This document shows positions 38,009 through 47,247 of a DNA stretch of 47,715 nucleotides, in pieces. Under the pieces are notes generated by a model that saw only the letters and a program-made list of their open reading frames with translations, did not search any database and was not told where the DNA came from. Within the stretch, counting starts at the first letter, position 1. Every line of letters starts with the position of its first letter. Source of the stretch: Acidobacteriota bacterium (GTDB lineage Bacteria > Acidobacteriota > Aminicenantia > S016-38); assembly GCA_015486055.1 (NCBI GenBank), contig WFSJ01000039.1:1-47715 (forward strand), given 5' to 3'. Both the position numbers and the translations under genes were made by a program.

Positions 38009-39946
38009 ATGAAAAGTAGTAGGGTTGTTTTTCTTTTTCTTCTTCTTGCTGTATTTTCTTTTGTTCAACTCAGAATTCTTGACGCAGACCCCCCCTATAA
38101 TTTAAGCAAGGTCTCATCAGGAGAGTTTGGAGACCCAGGAAGTTATTCTTTAAATGCAAGGAATAAAGTGGTCCTCGGTCACTGGAAGTCTGACCAATGG
38201 AATCTTATGTATACAAATCCAGTGCCTCATATAATAACCTACTTGGTATTTAGGCTCTTCGGAGTTTCATTCTTTACCATGAATCTCATTCCTCTTTTTT
38301 TTTCTCTCTTCACCATAATAGTGATTTTCTCATTATTCCTTAGAATTCTCAAGAACGAAAATTATGCTTTTCTACTGACAGTCGTTTTCTCTTTCCAGTA
38401 TCTCTTCCTTTGTTATTCAAAAATTGCCAACAGAACTTTACCCATGGCCTTTTTTATTCTTCTTTCTATTTATTTAATGGAGCTTGCCCAAGGCGGAAAA
38501 ACATATCTTGTTTTCCTCTCCGGAATTTCCCTTTTTCTTTCTTTTCTGTCAAAGGGAAAAATGGCCTATCTCTTCCCTATCTTTCTCTTTGCTCTCCTCA
38601 TTTATAAGAGGGACTCCCTGAAAGAAAGGGTTAAGGAAATTCTCATTTTCACTTCAGGAATGGGCCTGATTGCTATACCATGGTATTTCCTCCTTTACTC
38701 TCCCCACAGGAAAATCTTTGAGAAATTTGGTGAGAAAGCAACATGGCAGATCATGAAAATTCACAGTATCCCAAATGCCATCAGCAATTTCACACATCAG
38801 CCATTGTTTCTCTTTTATCCTTACCTGGTTCTAATCTCAGTTCTCGCGTTCTTAGGACTTTTCCTTTCTTCCGACCATCTGCTTAGGAAAGATCTAAATT
38901 TCTCATTCGCGCTTTCAATATTCTGGCTGCCAAGCCTATATCTTTTCTTATCTTTCTTTAGTTTGAGACCCATAAGATATTATTTTGAGCTTATTTTTCC
39001 GCTTTTTTTCCTTACAGCTTTCCTCTTTAAGGAAAAAGAAGGAAAACCTGATGGGTTCTTTCCATACATTATGAGGGCATGGGTAACAATGGAAATTTTT
39101 CTTCTTTTCGTAAGGCTAATCAGGAAGGAAGCTCTTATCTCTTCACCTTTCACATTAACTATTTTTCTCCTCTTTCCATTTTTGCCCGCGCTGGCAAAAA
39201 TCAGGATAAAAATCCCGACACTTATAGTCATTTTCCTCTTAGTCTTACAATTTTTGATAAGTCTGAGGATATACTCTGCGTATTATTTCCATCCAGAATA
39301 CAGGATGAAAGAGATATCAGAAGACATCGGGAAGGCATATTCTCCAACAGGATTTGCAGGACTCTGGTCCCCTGTCCTTTCAATGGAGAACAAGCACATC
39401 CCTCATGTTTCCTGGCCGACTCATAAAATAAATTACAGTAAGGACTTTCCTTCAAAAAAGAATATTTCTCTTGTGATTGCTCTCACATATAATGGAGAGG
39501 TAAATTATTACCTTCAACATTTCTCAGAATTTATGAAAAAGATGAATCCCGTGGCGAGATTTTATGTGTGGAGGACTGACGCCATTCTTTACTCAAAGGA
39601 AAAGCCCTCCGGGTTTACTGAAGCGGAGATTATGAAAAGGAGATCAGGCATTGCAAGATTTGACTCTGAAGCTTCTAAAAAATGGGCTCTTTTTTGGGGG
39701 AAAAGAACCGAGGGGAAAATCCTCTCCCTTTCGGCTGATTCAGATTACCTTTTTATAAGGCACAAAGGAGGAAGGAGATGCGTTTTTCTTGAAGCATCCG
39801 GGAGCAAAACATTTCTTAAAGGGAGAAAAAATTATGGGCTCTCCAAATTCCTTGTTTCCAAAGGAAAAGAAATTATCTTAAGAAAAATGAAAGGATGTGA
39901 GCTCTGGATAGATTATTTCCAAACTAAAGGTATCCCAGGGTCTTAA
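38009..39946 (+). CDS. GT-C-fold (GT39/ArnT-like) membrane glycosyltransferase
   Basis: This 645-residue protein has an N-terminal helix, a first periplasmic loop with acidic residues (DADPPYNLS and GEFGDPGSYSLNARN), about nine further helices up to about 425, and a soluble C-terminal domain. This is the layout of PMT_2/ArnT-like enzymes that transfer sugar from a polyprenyl phosphate. It differs from the gene at 14041-15927, so the two probably use different substrates. Its last 23 bp overlap, tail to tail, the sulfatase-fold gene. The donor and acceptor are unknown; it could modify lipid A, wall polymers or proteins. Confidence 0.72.
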   Translation: MKSSRVVFLFLLLAVFSFVQLRILDADPPYNLSKVSSGEFGDPGSYSLNARNKVVLGHWKSDQWNLMYTNPVPHIITYLVFRLFGVSFFTMNLIPLFFSLFTIIVIFSLFLRILKNENYAFLLTVVFSFQYLFLCYSKIANRTLPMAFFILLSIYLMELAQGGKTYLVFLSGISLFLSFLSKGKMAYLFPIFLFALLIYKRDSLKERVKEILIFTSGMGLIAIPWYFLLYSPHRKIFEKFGEKATWQIMKIHSIPNAISNFTHQPLFLFYPYLVLISVLAFLGLFLSSDHLLRKDLNFSFALSIFWLPSLYLFLSFFSLRPIRYYFELIFPLFFLTAFLFKEKEGKPDGFFPYIMRAWVTMEIFLLFVRLIRKEALISSPFTLTIFLLFPFLPALAKIRIKIPTLIVIFLLVLQFLISLRIYSAYYFHPEYRMKEISEDIGKAYSPTGFAGLWSPVLSMENKHIPHVSWPTHKINYSKDFPSKKNISLVIALTYNGEVNYYLQHFSEFMKKMNPVARFYVWRTDAILYSKEKPSGFTEAEIMKRRSGIARFDSEASKKWALFWGKRTEGKILSLSADSDYLFIRHKGGRRCVFLEASGSKTFLKGRKNYGLSKFLVSKGKEIILRKMKGCELWIDYFQTKGIPGS

Positions 39947-41303
39947 GGTTTTCTATGGTTTTCCTTGGTAATTTTCTCTTTTTCTTTTCCCATGTTGAAA
40001 AGTATGGAGCACTTATGTTTTCGTAAACCTCATTGAATCTTCTACTCAATCTAAAGAATTCTATTCCAATGGAGGGTGTAATCTGAAGGGGGTTTAGCTC
40101 AAGAGGGTCTTTTTCTATGTTAAATAAATACTCCTTATTTATACCAAGAGCCGAAGCAAATTTATCATTTGTCACAACAAGTTTATATGGATAGCTGATA
40201 AGGGCATGCCCTCCTAATGCCAGGATAAGAAGTTTCCTTCTCCTTCTTGGGGAAAGGAGAGATGTTCCCTGAATATCGTAAGGAAGACGGAGCGAGAGGA
40301 GCTGTGTAATTGTAGGGTAAATATCCATATTGCTCACGGGAAGAGAACTTTTCCTATGTCTTTTGCCCGGAATCCACACTATCATAGGTATTCTTATGCT
40401 TGAGTTAAAGGCAAGAGGGCCGTGGCCGAAAAAGAAGTTGTGTTTCCCCAACTCCTCTCCATGATCTGCACTTATTATTATAACTGTTTTGTTCTTAAGG
40501 CCCTGCTTCTCTATAAATTTCAGAACTTCTCCAACATAATGGTCTACCCTTCTTATTTCTCCATCATAAAGAGACAAGTAATAGCCGCTTAAAGGATTTT
40601 TCTCAAGATTAATCCAGTTTTTCCTTCCCAGTCCTACAACTATTCTCTTTTTGAGTGAATTTATATTTATGCCTTTTTCCTCTTGCACAAAATACTCAGG
40701 GGGAGGAATATAAGGGGCATGAGGGTCAATATAATGAAGCCACAGGAAAAATTTCTTCCCTTTCTTTTCCTTTATAAACTTTATAGCTGCTTCAGTTATA
40801 TTTTTTGCGGAATTTCCCTTTGCAGGGTCCCTCTTCCACACCTCATCATAAAAATCAAATCCCTGATTGAATCCAAAACTTCTATCAAGATTCCCATTAA
40901 ACACACTCGCGCCTGTTTCATATCCCTTCATCTTCAAAAGTTCTGCTATGGTGAGGAACTTATCCTTCAGGGTTCCAAGATTTGGCTTTGTTTTGTGGAC
41001 CATGGGATGAAGTCCTGTTAACATTGACGCGAGAGATGCGGAGGTCTTTGGTATGGGACAGAATGCATCCTCGTAAATAATCGCCTTTTCTGCAAACTTA
41101 TCTATTTCCGGGGATGTGTTGTATTTATAACCATAACACGAAAGATGGTCGGCTCTGAGTGCATCTATGGTTATTATCAGAAAATTATATTGCTTTTCCC
41201 TCCCGCACGAGAAGAGAAGAAAAATCATCACAAAACCAAGAAGGAAAACTTTTAGATTACTCTTTCCCGTTTTATCCTCCTTCAGACAAAATTTTACCAC
41301 CAT
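39924..41303 (-). CDS. Sulfatase-fold lipoprotein (alkaline phosphatase superfamily)
   Basis: This 459-residue protein has an N-terminal lipobox (LLFSC, C33) and a sulfatase-like domain: ITIDALRADHLSCYGY (metal-binding Asp), KTSASLASMLTGLHP, WLHYIDPHAPYIPP and IISADHGEELGKHNFFFGHG. At the position of the sulfatase nucleophile Cys/Ser (CxPxR) there is T87, so formylglycine cannot form. It is more likely a phosphotransferase or phosphohydrolase of the LtaS/EptA type, or another non-sulfatase member. It faces the GT-C gene. The start is uncertain: the ATG at 41303 has no strong SD, while an AAGGAGG at codons 8-10 has no standard start after it. Confidence 0.75.
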   Translation of the reverse strand: MVVKFCLKEDKTGKSNLKVFLLGFVMIFLLFSCGREKQYNFLIITIDALRADHLSCYGYKYNTSPEIDKFAEKAIIYEDAFCPIPKTSASLASMLTGLHPMVHKTKPNLGTLKDKFLTIAELLKMKGYETGASVFNGNLDRSFGFNQGFDFYDEVWKRDPAKGNSAKNITEAAIKFIKEKKGKKFFLWLHYIDPHAPYIPPPEYFVQEEKGININSLKKRIVVGLGRKNWINLEKNPLSGYYLSLYDGEIRRVDHYVGEVLKFIEKQGLKNKTVIIISADHGEELGKHNFFFGHGPLAFNSSIRIPMIVWIPGKRHRKSSLPVSNMDIYPTITQLLSLRLPYDIQGTSLLSPRRRRKLLILALGGHALISYPYKLVVTNDKFASALGINKEYLFNIEKDPLELNPLQITPSIGIEFFRLSRRFNEVYENISAPYFSTWEKKKRKLPRKTIENLKTLGYL

Positions 41304-41337
41304 TCTTTCAGATTTGCAACACGCTCCCAGTAGTGAA

Positions 41338-41384
41338 GGTCAAATGCTATCTTCACAGTCAAGGAATAAATTGCAGGCATAGTC
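41338..41384. repeat. Dispersed 47-bp repeat, copy 1
   Basis: It matches 47383-47429 at 43 of 47 positions, in the same orientation. The core reads CTTCACAGTCAAG and ATAAATTGCAGGCATAGTC in both. On the minus strand both copies can encode DYACNL-x-LDCEDSI followed by a stop, with two of four differences silent in that frame. It could be the edge of a REP- or MITE-like element, or the shared 3' end of a decayed gene. Confidence 0.75.
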
Positions 41385-41606
41385 AGTAGCAATTTGTCTA
41401 TTCCAGGTCTGGCCACTTTTCCGTACTGTATAAGTCATAGCGCAACCTTCTCTCCAACACCCTATATAGTCTGAAATCTTGCAAATTCTTCCTTTATCTT
41501 TCCTACGCCGCTCTTTTCATTTTTTACATTTCCTCTATCATGCGAGGCCTTGAAATAACACATTTTTTCGTTTCTGTCCTCAATTTTCCTGCAAAGTCCG
41601 GTGAAA

Positions 41607-41615
41607 TGATATAAT
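41607..41615 (+). promoter_or_regulatory. Possible leaderless promoter of ntrY-ntrX-gltX
   Basis: TG-A-TATAAT (TATAAT at 41610-41615) is a perfect extended -10. It is followed by exactly 6 nt (TTCTTC) and the GTG start at 41622. No SD and no clear -35 are present. If used, the mRNA would begin at the start codon. Confidence 0.55.
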
Positions 41616-41621
41616 TTCTTC

Positions 41622-43712
41622 GTGTTCAGGAAGAAAGAGCTTATTTCCGCCGCTCTTATTGTCGGAGCTTTTATAGTTCTCTTTGCCGTAGAGATGTATA
41701 TCTCTAACATTTCTCCTATGGCAGGCGCCTCGGAAACCCTTCTTCTCTTTTTCCTATGGAACATAGTGATAATACTCTTCCTTACCCTGGTTTTTGTCCT
41801 CGGGAGAACTTTCTTCAAGCTTTACATTGAGAGAAAGAAAATGGCTTTGGGAGCGCAGCTTAAAACCAAGCTTGTTATGTTCTTTTTCCTATTCTCACTT
41901 GTCCCAACAATAATGATATTTTTCTTTGCATCGGACATAATAGGCAGGTCAGTTGAAAGCTGGTTCAAAACACCAATGGATAAAGTAGTAGAGGAAATAG
42001 ATTCAGTATCGAAAGAATTTTATGAGAGCTGGAAGCCCCATCTCCTGCATTATGCTAAGTTAATAAGAGGGCAAGTAAAGGGAGAGGAATCTTTTAAAGG
42101 ACTTTTCAATAAGGTCAGGGGGAAGATGATAGAATATAACATTGACCTTATTAGCATATATGATAGGAATGGAGAAATATTTACATTGCTGAATCCCTCT
42201 CTTCCTCTCAGGTCTTACAGGGATGTATCTTCAATGGCTATAAATAAAGGAATGATAGGCGAGGATACATGTGTGATGGACAGGATGGAAAAGGGAGATA
42301 TTATAAGGTGCATAGCTTCAAAGAGAAGGGCTTCTCATTACATAGTTATTGTAGGAAAATTTGTTCCCCAGAGCATTTCCCAGAAAGTTGCGCTTCTTGA
42401 GTCAATCGTAACAAGATATAGGGAAATGAAACTCCTGAGCAATCCAATGAAAACTACTTACATGCTCCTCCTCATACTCCTTTCCATCCTCATCCTTTTT
42501 TCCTCATCCTGGGTGGGAATTCATCTTGCGAAAAACATAACCCAGCCTGTCGAGAGGCTTCTTTCCGCGACCGAAGAATTATCAAAGGGAAACTTCTCAG
42601 TAAAAATAGAACATGAGAGTTCAGATGAAATTGGACTTTTGGTGAATGCCTTCAACAGGATGGTGGAGGATTTGAGAAAGCAGAGGGGAGAAATAGAAGA
42701 GAGAAAAAATTACATAGAAATTGTTTTAGATACCATAAATCCAGGCGTAATCGGAATTTCTAAGGAAGGGAAGATAATTTCAGCAAATCCCTCCGCGAGA
42801 AAAATACTCAACCTTGAGGGCAAAATAGGCCTTCCTTTGGAAGAAGCAGTAGAGGACGAGGAGACAAAGAAGATACTTAAGGAAGGAATGGATAAGGGAG
42901 TTGCTCTTGATTCAAGGGAGGTAGTGAGGAAAAAAGGTGGGGAAACAAGCCATCTTGTTATCAACTTCGTGCCCATAAGGAAAGGGAAGCAAATAAAGGG
43001 GGGCATTGTGGTTATTGAGGATATAACCCCCATAATGAATACTCAGAAGATGGAAGTATGGAGGGAGGTTGCAACAAGAGTTGCCCACGAGATAAAAAAT
43101 CCTCTTACTCCTATAAAGCTCTCGGCCCAAAGAATCATATCCAAACTCCAATCCCCTAATCCAGACATTAAGGAAATAGAAAGCGCTGCCAAAACAATAC
43201 TCTCGGAAACGGTCTCCATAAAAAGCCTTGCCGAGGACTTTTCCCAGATGGCTCGGATGCCTCAACTGAGAAGGATGCCCTATTCCCTGAAAAAACTTCT
43301 CGGTGAACTCTACGAATCTTACAGGACAACATACTCAGAGATAAAATTTTCCCTTGAAGTAGATGAAAATCTCCCTGAGATTTTGTATTTTGACCCCGAT
43401 CAGATGAAGAGAGCTGTTAGAAACCTCCTGAACAATGCAGTTGAGGCTGTGGGCAAAGGTGACAGCATAAAGCTCAGAGGAGAAGCCGATCTTGAAAAGG
43501 GGATATGGAGGATAATAGTGAAAGATACCGGCCCCGGGATTTCGGATGAAGACAAATCCAGAATTTTTACGCCTTATTTCTCAAGGAAGAAGGGAGGTTC
43601 AGGACTCGGTTTACCAATAGTAATGCACATAATAAGGGAACACAACGGCAAAATATATGTCAGAGATAATAAACCGAGGGGAACAGAATTCATAATAGAG
43701 GTGCCAGTTTGA
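41622..43712 (+). CDS. ntrY: NtrY-type sensor histidine kinase
   Basis: This 696-residue membrane kinase has helices at about 10-30, 39-62, 82-103 and 279-300, a periplasmic sensor region (104-278), HAMP (about 300-355) and PAS (about 360-470). HisKA follows with H489 in VAHEIKNPLTPIKLSAQRI, then a HATPase domain with NNAVEAV, DTGPGISDED and GGSGLGLPI. The three helices before the sensor and the HExKNPLTP motif are typical of NtrY. NtrY/NtrX systems respond to nitrogen or redox state and to envelope changes in different bacteria. The start is GTG without an SD. It is the first gene of an operon with its regulator. Confidence 0.9.
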   Translation: MFRKKELISAALIVGAFIVLFAVEMYISNISPMAGASETLLLFFLWNIVIILFLTLVFVLGRTFFKLYIERKKMALGAQLKTKLVMFFFLFSLVPTIMIFFFASDIIGRSVESWFKTPMDKVVEEIDSVSKEFYESWKPHLLHYAKLIRGQVKGEESFKGLFNKVRGKMIEYNIDLISIYDRNGEIFTLLNPSLPLRSYRDVSSMAINKGMIGEDTCVMDRMEKGDIIRCIASKRRASHYIVIVGKFVPQSISQKVALLESIVTRYREMKLLSNPMKTTYMLLLILLSILILFSSSWVGIHLAKNITQPVERLLSATEELSKGNFSVKIEHESSDEIGLLVNAFNRMVEDLRKQRGEIEERKNYIEIVLDTINPGVIGISKEGKIISANPSARKILNLEGKIGLPLEEAVEDEETKKILKEGMDKGVALDSREVVRKKGGETSHLVINFVPIRKGKQIKGGIVVIEDITPIMNTQKMEVWREVATRVAHEIKNPLTPIKLSAQRIISKLQSPNPDIKEIESAAKTILSETVSIKSLAEDFSQMARMPQLRRMPYSLKKLLGELYESYRTTYSEIKFSLEVDENLPEILYFDPDQMKRAVRNLLNNAVEAVGKGDSIKLRGEADLEKGIWRIIVKDTGPGISDEDKSRIFTPYFSRKKGGSGLGLPIVMHIIREHNGKIYVRDNKPRGTEFIIEVPV

Positions 43713-45073
43713 GAAGGGGCAAGATACTTGTGGTTGATGATGAGGAGAGCATAAGGAAGGTCCTGAAGGAGATTCTCGAAGACGAGGGATTTGAGGTGGA
43801 AGTGGCGGATACAGGTGAGGAGGCCTTGACGCTTGTTGAAAGGAGATTTTTTGACTTAGTCCTTCTTGATATATGGCTTCCTGGAATAGACGGTATTGAA
43901 GTATTGAAGAAAATAATGGCAGGAGAATCCCCACCTTATGTTGCTATGATATCAGGACATGGAAACATCCAAACTGCAGTAGAGGCCACCAAACTCGGGG
44001 CCTACGGATTCATAGAAAAACCCCTCTCTATGGAGAAGATCATTTTAACAGCCAAGAATGCAGTTAGAGAAAAAAGGCTGGCAGATGAAAACAGGCTTCT
44101 CAGGGGAACTCAGGAAGAGGTAAAGCTGATAGGTGAAAGCACAGCCCTTCAGAAAGTGAGAAAATTAATCGAGGAAGTAGCTCCTACAGATGGGGCTGTT
44201 CTTATAACAGGAGAAAACGGCACGGGGAAGGAACTTGTAGCGAGGCTGATTCATATTAAGAGCAAAAGGAGAGCAAGAAATTTCGTCCCTTTAAACTGTG
44301 CTGCGATTCCGGACGAGCTTATAGAAAGCGAGCTTTTCGGATATACAAAAGGGGCCTTTACCAATGCATTCAAGAACAAGAGGGGGAAACTGCAGATGGC
44401 TGACGGAGGCACATTATTCCTTGATGAAATAGGGGATATGAGCCTGAAGACCCAGGCAAAAATTCTAAGGGTAATAGAAGAGCAAAAATTTGAGCAACTT
44501 GGCTCCACTGAGTCAGTTGAGATAGATACAAGGATAATAACTGCCACGAATAAAGAACTTCAAAAAGAAATACAGGAAGGGAGGTTCAGAGAGGACCTCT
44601 TCTACAGGGTAAATGTTATACCTATAAATATCCGACCTCTCAGGGAGAGGAAGGAGGATATAATTCCAATTGCTAAATATTATTTAGAAATATTCGGGAA
44701 AAAATACGGAAAGCTGAGCCTTAAATTTTCCCCTGCCGCCAGCAGAGTAATGCTCCAGTATCCATGGTATGGTAATGTGAGGGAACTGAAAAATGCAATT
44801 GAAAGGGTGGTGATCCTCAAGAAGGACGATTGCATAGAGCCAAGCGACCTGAATTTAATTTATAGAAAGGAGGAGGAAAGCATATTTGAAAGATACCAGA
44901 AGCTTCAGGATGCAAAGGAGGCCTTTGAGAAAAAATTCATAGAGAGAAAACTCAGGGAAAACAACTGGCAGATAAAGAAAACATCAGAGGCCATCGGGAT
45001 AGAAAGGTCATACCTTCACAGAAAGATTAAACAATACGGAATAGGAAAGGAAAATGGGAATGATAAGGGTTAG
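43709..45073 (+). CDS. ntrX: NtrX/NtrC-type sigma54-dependent response regulator
   Basis: This 454-residue protein has a receiver domain (phospho-acceptor D54 in LLDIWLPG, K104), an AAA+ domain with Walker A GENGTGKE (168-175), Walker B GGTLFLDEIG (233-242) and the R-finger region, and a Fis-type HTH (ENNWQIKKTSEAIGIERSYL) at the C-terminus. The sigma54-contact loop reads GAFTNA (215-220) instead of GAFTGA, with N219 replacing the conserved second Gly. It starts with TTG overlapping the ntrY stop (TTGA) after a GAGGTG SD. It should receive phosphate from NtrY and act with RpoN, unless the changed loop alters that. Confidence 0.9.
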   Translation: MRRGKILVVDDEESIRKVLKEILEDEGFEVEVADTGEEALTLVERRFFDLVLLDIWLPGIDGIEVLKKIMAGESPPYVAMISGHGNIQTAVEATKLGAYGFIEKPLSMEKIILTAKNAVREKRLADENRLLRGTQEEVKLIGESTALQKVRKLIEEVAPTDGAVLITGENGTGKELVARLIHIKSKRRARNFVPLNCAAIPDELIESELFGYTKGAFTNAFKNKRGKLQMADGGTLFLDEIGDMSLKTQAKILRVIEEQKFEQLGSTESVEIDTRIITATNKELQKEIQEGRFREDLFYRVNVIPINIRPLRERKEDIIPIAKYYLEIFGKKYGKLSLKFSPAASRVMLQYPWYGNVRELKNAIERVVILKKDDCIEPSDLNLIYRKEEESIFERYQKLQDAKEAFEKKFIERKLRENNWQIKKTSEAIGIERSYLHRKIKQYGIGKENGNDKG

Positions 45074-46490
45074 ATTTGCCCCATCCCCGACAGGTTATCT
45101 TCATGTGGGAGGAGCGAGGACAGCTCTTTTCAACTGGCTTTTTGCAAGAAAGGAAGGCGGAAAATTTATCCTCAGGATAGAAGATACTGATCTGGAGAGG
45201 TCCTCCAGGCAGATGAGCATTCAGATATTAAAAGCACTCAGATGGCTTGGATTGGATTGGGATGAAGGTCCCTTTTTTCAGAGCAAAAGACTGAAAATAT
45301 ACACTGGAATAGCAGAAAGGCTATTGAAAGAGGGGAAAGCCTATCACTGCTACTGCACAAAGGAGGAAATTGAGGAAAGGAAGAATAAGGCAGAATCAGA
45401 GGGGAAGGCATGGAAATACGATAGAAGGTGCTTGAACCTTACAAAGCAAGAAAAGGAAAGATTCGAGAAAGAAGGCAGACCTAAGGCTGTAAGATTCATA
45501 GTTCCAGAGGGCAGGACAGAATTCCGCGATCTTGTCCTTAAAGATATAAGGGTTAAAAATGAGGAAATTGAGGACTTTGTCCTTATAAAATCTGACGGAT
45601 ACCCAACATATCATTTATCCGTTGTGGTTGACGACCATCTTATGAAAATTTCCCATGTCATAAGAGGGGCAGACCATATTGCAAACACTCCCAAGCAGAT
45701 AATGCTTTACAAAGCGTTGGGGTGGAGCCCTCCCCAATTCGCTCATCTTCCCCTTATCCTCGGCGCGGATAGGAAAAAACTCAGCAAGAGGCACGGGGAA
45801 ACCTCCCTGCTTTCGTTCAAGAAAAAAGGATACCTTTCCCTTGCAATGTTTAATTTTCTGGCCCAGCTCAGCTGGTCTCCTGGAGAGGAGAAAGAATTTT
45901 ATGAGGTAAAAGAGCTTGTAGAAAAATTTTCACTTGAGAAGGTTAGGCATTCAAACCCTGTATTTGATTTTGAAAAACTTTCATGGCTCAATTCAAAAAT
46001 GATTTCATCACTTCCTGTCGAAAAGATATGGGATGAGCTCCTTCCATTCTTTGAAAAAGAAGGCATAAAGGATGAGATTGGAAGAAGGGGAGAATGGTCA
46101 AAGAGAATGATATCCCTTGTAAAGGAAAGGGCAAGGAATCTTGAAGATCTCGCCTCAATAGCTAAAAGATATGTGAGAAGCGATTTTGAATACAGGCAGG
46201 ATGCAGTAAAAAAGTTCTGGAAGAAAGACTCAAGGGAAAGAATTTTAAAACTGAAGGAAGCATTTGCTAAAACTGAACCCTTCACTGCAGATGAGACCGA
46301 AAAAGCCCTCAGAGACTTGGCCGACAAAATGGGCGTGAAGGCAGGGGAATTAATCCATCCTCTTAGGGTTGCTCTTATTGGGGAAAGAGTCTCCCCTGGA
46401 ATATTTGAAGTATTAGAAATTCTCGGGAAAGAAGAAGTCCTTTCAAGAATCCGCAGAGCAGTGAAAAATTGGGGCCAAGTCTTGCATTAA
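45054..46490 (+). CDS. gltX: Glutamyl-tRNA synthetase
   Basis: This 478-residue class I aminoacyl-tRNA synthetase charges tRNA-Glu (or tRNA-Glu and tRNA-Gln, if non-discriminating). The HIGH motif is in RFAPSPTGYLHVGGART and the KMSKS motif appears as KKLSKRHG. The C-terminal anticodon-binding domain is complete. It overlaps ntrX by 20 nt with an SD (AAAGGAAA) inside ntrX. Linking gltX to a nitrogen-type two-component system puts glutamate use and nitrogen sensing in one transcript. There is no clear terminator in the 46 bp before the convergent rfbC. Confidence 0.96.
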   Translation: MGMIRVRFAPSPTGYLHVGGARTALFNWLFARKEGGKFILRIEDTDLERSSRQMSIQILKALRWLGLDWDEGPFFQSKRLKIYTGIAERLLKEGKAYHCYCTKEEIEERKNKAESEGKAWKYDRRCLNLTKQEKERFEKEGRPKAVRFIVPEGRTEFRDLVLKDIRVKNEEIEDFVLIKSDGYPTYHLSVVVDDHLMKISHVIRGADHIANTPKQIMLYKALGWSPPQFAHLPLILGADRKKLSKRHGETSLLSFKKKGYLSLAMFNFLAQLSWSPGEEKEFYEVKELVEKFSLEKVRHSNPVFDFEKLSWLNSKMISSLPVEKIWDELLPFFEKEGIKDEIGRRGEWSKRMISLVKERARNLEDLASIAKRYVRSDFEYRQDAVKKFWKKDSRERILKLKEAFAKTEPFTADETEKALRDLADKMGVKAGELIHPLRVALIGERVSPGIFEVLEILGKEEVLSRIRRAVKNWGQVLH

Positions 46491-46536
46491 CACATTTTCC
46501 TGGCCTCTTTCCTCAATCCGTTTTTGGGAAATAGCC

Positions 46537-47073
46537 CTATTTAGTAAGAAGGGGCCAGGATCTGTCCTTTTTTGAAAGAATAGGTTCCTTTATCGGCCAA
46601 TCTATCCCTATCTTTGGGTCGTTCCATATTATGCCTCTTTCGTGCCGTGGGGAGTAAAAATTTGTTGTTTTGTATAGAACATCTGCAACCTCCGAAAGCA
46701 CACAGAAACCATGGGCAAATCCCTCCGGGATATAAAGCATTTTCTTATTTTCCTCAGAAAGATTCACTGCAACCCATTTGCCATAGTAGGGAGAGGTTTT
46801 CCTTATATCAACCGCCACATCAAATATTTCGCCGCGAACAACCCTTATGAGCTTTGCCTGAGCCCTTTCTTTTAACTGGTAATGAAGTCCTCGAAGAACA
46901 CCTTTACTGGATCTTGAATGATTGTCTTGGACATAATTATCCTTTAAACCGAAGGCCTCAAATTCCCTATAATTATAGCTTTCCATAAAAAATCCCCTGC
47001 TGTCTTCAAAGACTGTAGGCTCTATAAGAACAACATCAGGAATTTCAAGCTTTGTAAATTTGAATTTTGCCAT
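46537..47073 (-). CDS. rfbC: dTDP-4-dehydrorhamnose 3,5-epimerase
   Basis: This 178-residue cupin enzyme acts in dTDP-L-rhamnose synthesis, epimerising C3 and C5 of dTDP-4-keto-6-deoxyglucose. It shows the N-terminal PDVVLIEPTVFEDSRGFFMES pattern (split VVLIEPTVF and EDSRGFFMES), the catalytic His region VLRGLHYQ, RVVRGEIFDVAVDIR, and PEGFAHGFCVLSE. The chosen start is the ATG at 47073 (MAKFKFTKLEIPD), 12 nt after GGAGG; a start at 47106 is possible. No other rml genes occur here, so this is an isolated rfbC or the edge of a cluster. Confidence 0.92.
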   Translation of the reverse strand: MAKFKFTKLEIPDVVLIEPTVFEDSRGFFMESYNYREFEAFGLKDNYVQDNHSRSSKGVLRGLHYQLKERAQAKLIRVVRGEIFDVAVDIRKTSPYYGKWVAVNLSEENKKMLYIPEGFAHGFCVLSEVADVLYKTTNFYSPRHERGIIWNDPKIGIDWPIKEPILSKKDRSWPLLTK

Positions 47074-47141
47074 ATCTTTTGGACTCCTCCTTTCTTCCGA
47101 ATCCAACGCCGCATAACAATTTCCTTCTTCATCTCTGAGGT

Positions 47142-47174
47142 ATTATATATACATATAAAATTTCTTGTTGTCAA
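47142..47174 (-). promoter_or_regulatory. Sigma70-type promoter of rfbC
   Basis: On the minus strand a perfect TTGACA (47169-47174) is 17 bp from TATATA (47146-47151), with an overlapping TATAAT at 47142-47147. The predicted leader is about 60 nt. The heptamer tandem repeat begins only 8 bp upstream of the -35. Confidence 0.6.
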
Positions 47175-47182
47175 TAGGGATG

Positions 47183-47224
47183 TGATGGGTGATGGGTGAT
47201 GGGTGATGAGTGATGGGTGATGGG
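47183..47224. repeat. Heptamer tandem repeat (TGATGGG)6
   Basis: Six head-to-tail 7-bp units occur, five TGATGGG and one TGATGAG (fourth), followed by a partial TGAT. On the other strand the unit reads CCCATCA. It lies just upstream of the rfbC promoter, in non-coding sequence. Copy number is likely to vary. Confidence 0.95.
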
Positions 47225-47247
47225 TGATCTGTGGAAGAAGATACATT

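Larger units (their letters stand above)
41304..41621. other. 318-bp intergenic region between sulfatase-fold gene and ntrY
   Basis: This gap has no convincing gene. It contains one copy of the dispersed 47-bp repeat (41338-41384) and, at its right end, the extended -10 box of ntrY. A minus-strand frame of 33 codons that ends at the 47-bp repeat (about 41341-41442) and reads DYACNLFLDCEDSI just before its stop is too short to support. Confidence 0.6.

Noticed and set aside
39924-41303. Formylglycine-dependent sulfatase
   Set aside because: The CxPxR/SxPxR motif is missing and Thr occupies the site.
41462-41818. 118-codon minus-strand frame overlapping the ntrY 5' end
   Set aside because: Most of it is antisense to the NtrY membrane helices. 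The remaining part is low-complexity intergenic sequence.
47183-47224. Heptamer array as a CRISPR or telomere-like element
   Set aside because: The units are 7 bp and contiguous with no spacers, and no cas genes occur in the window. It is a simple tandem repeat.
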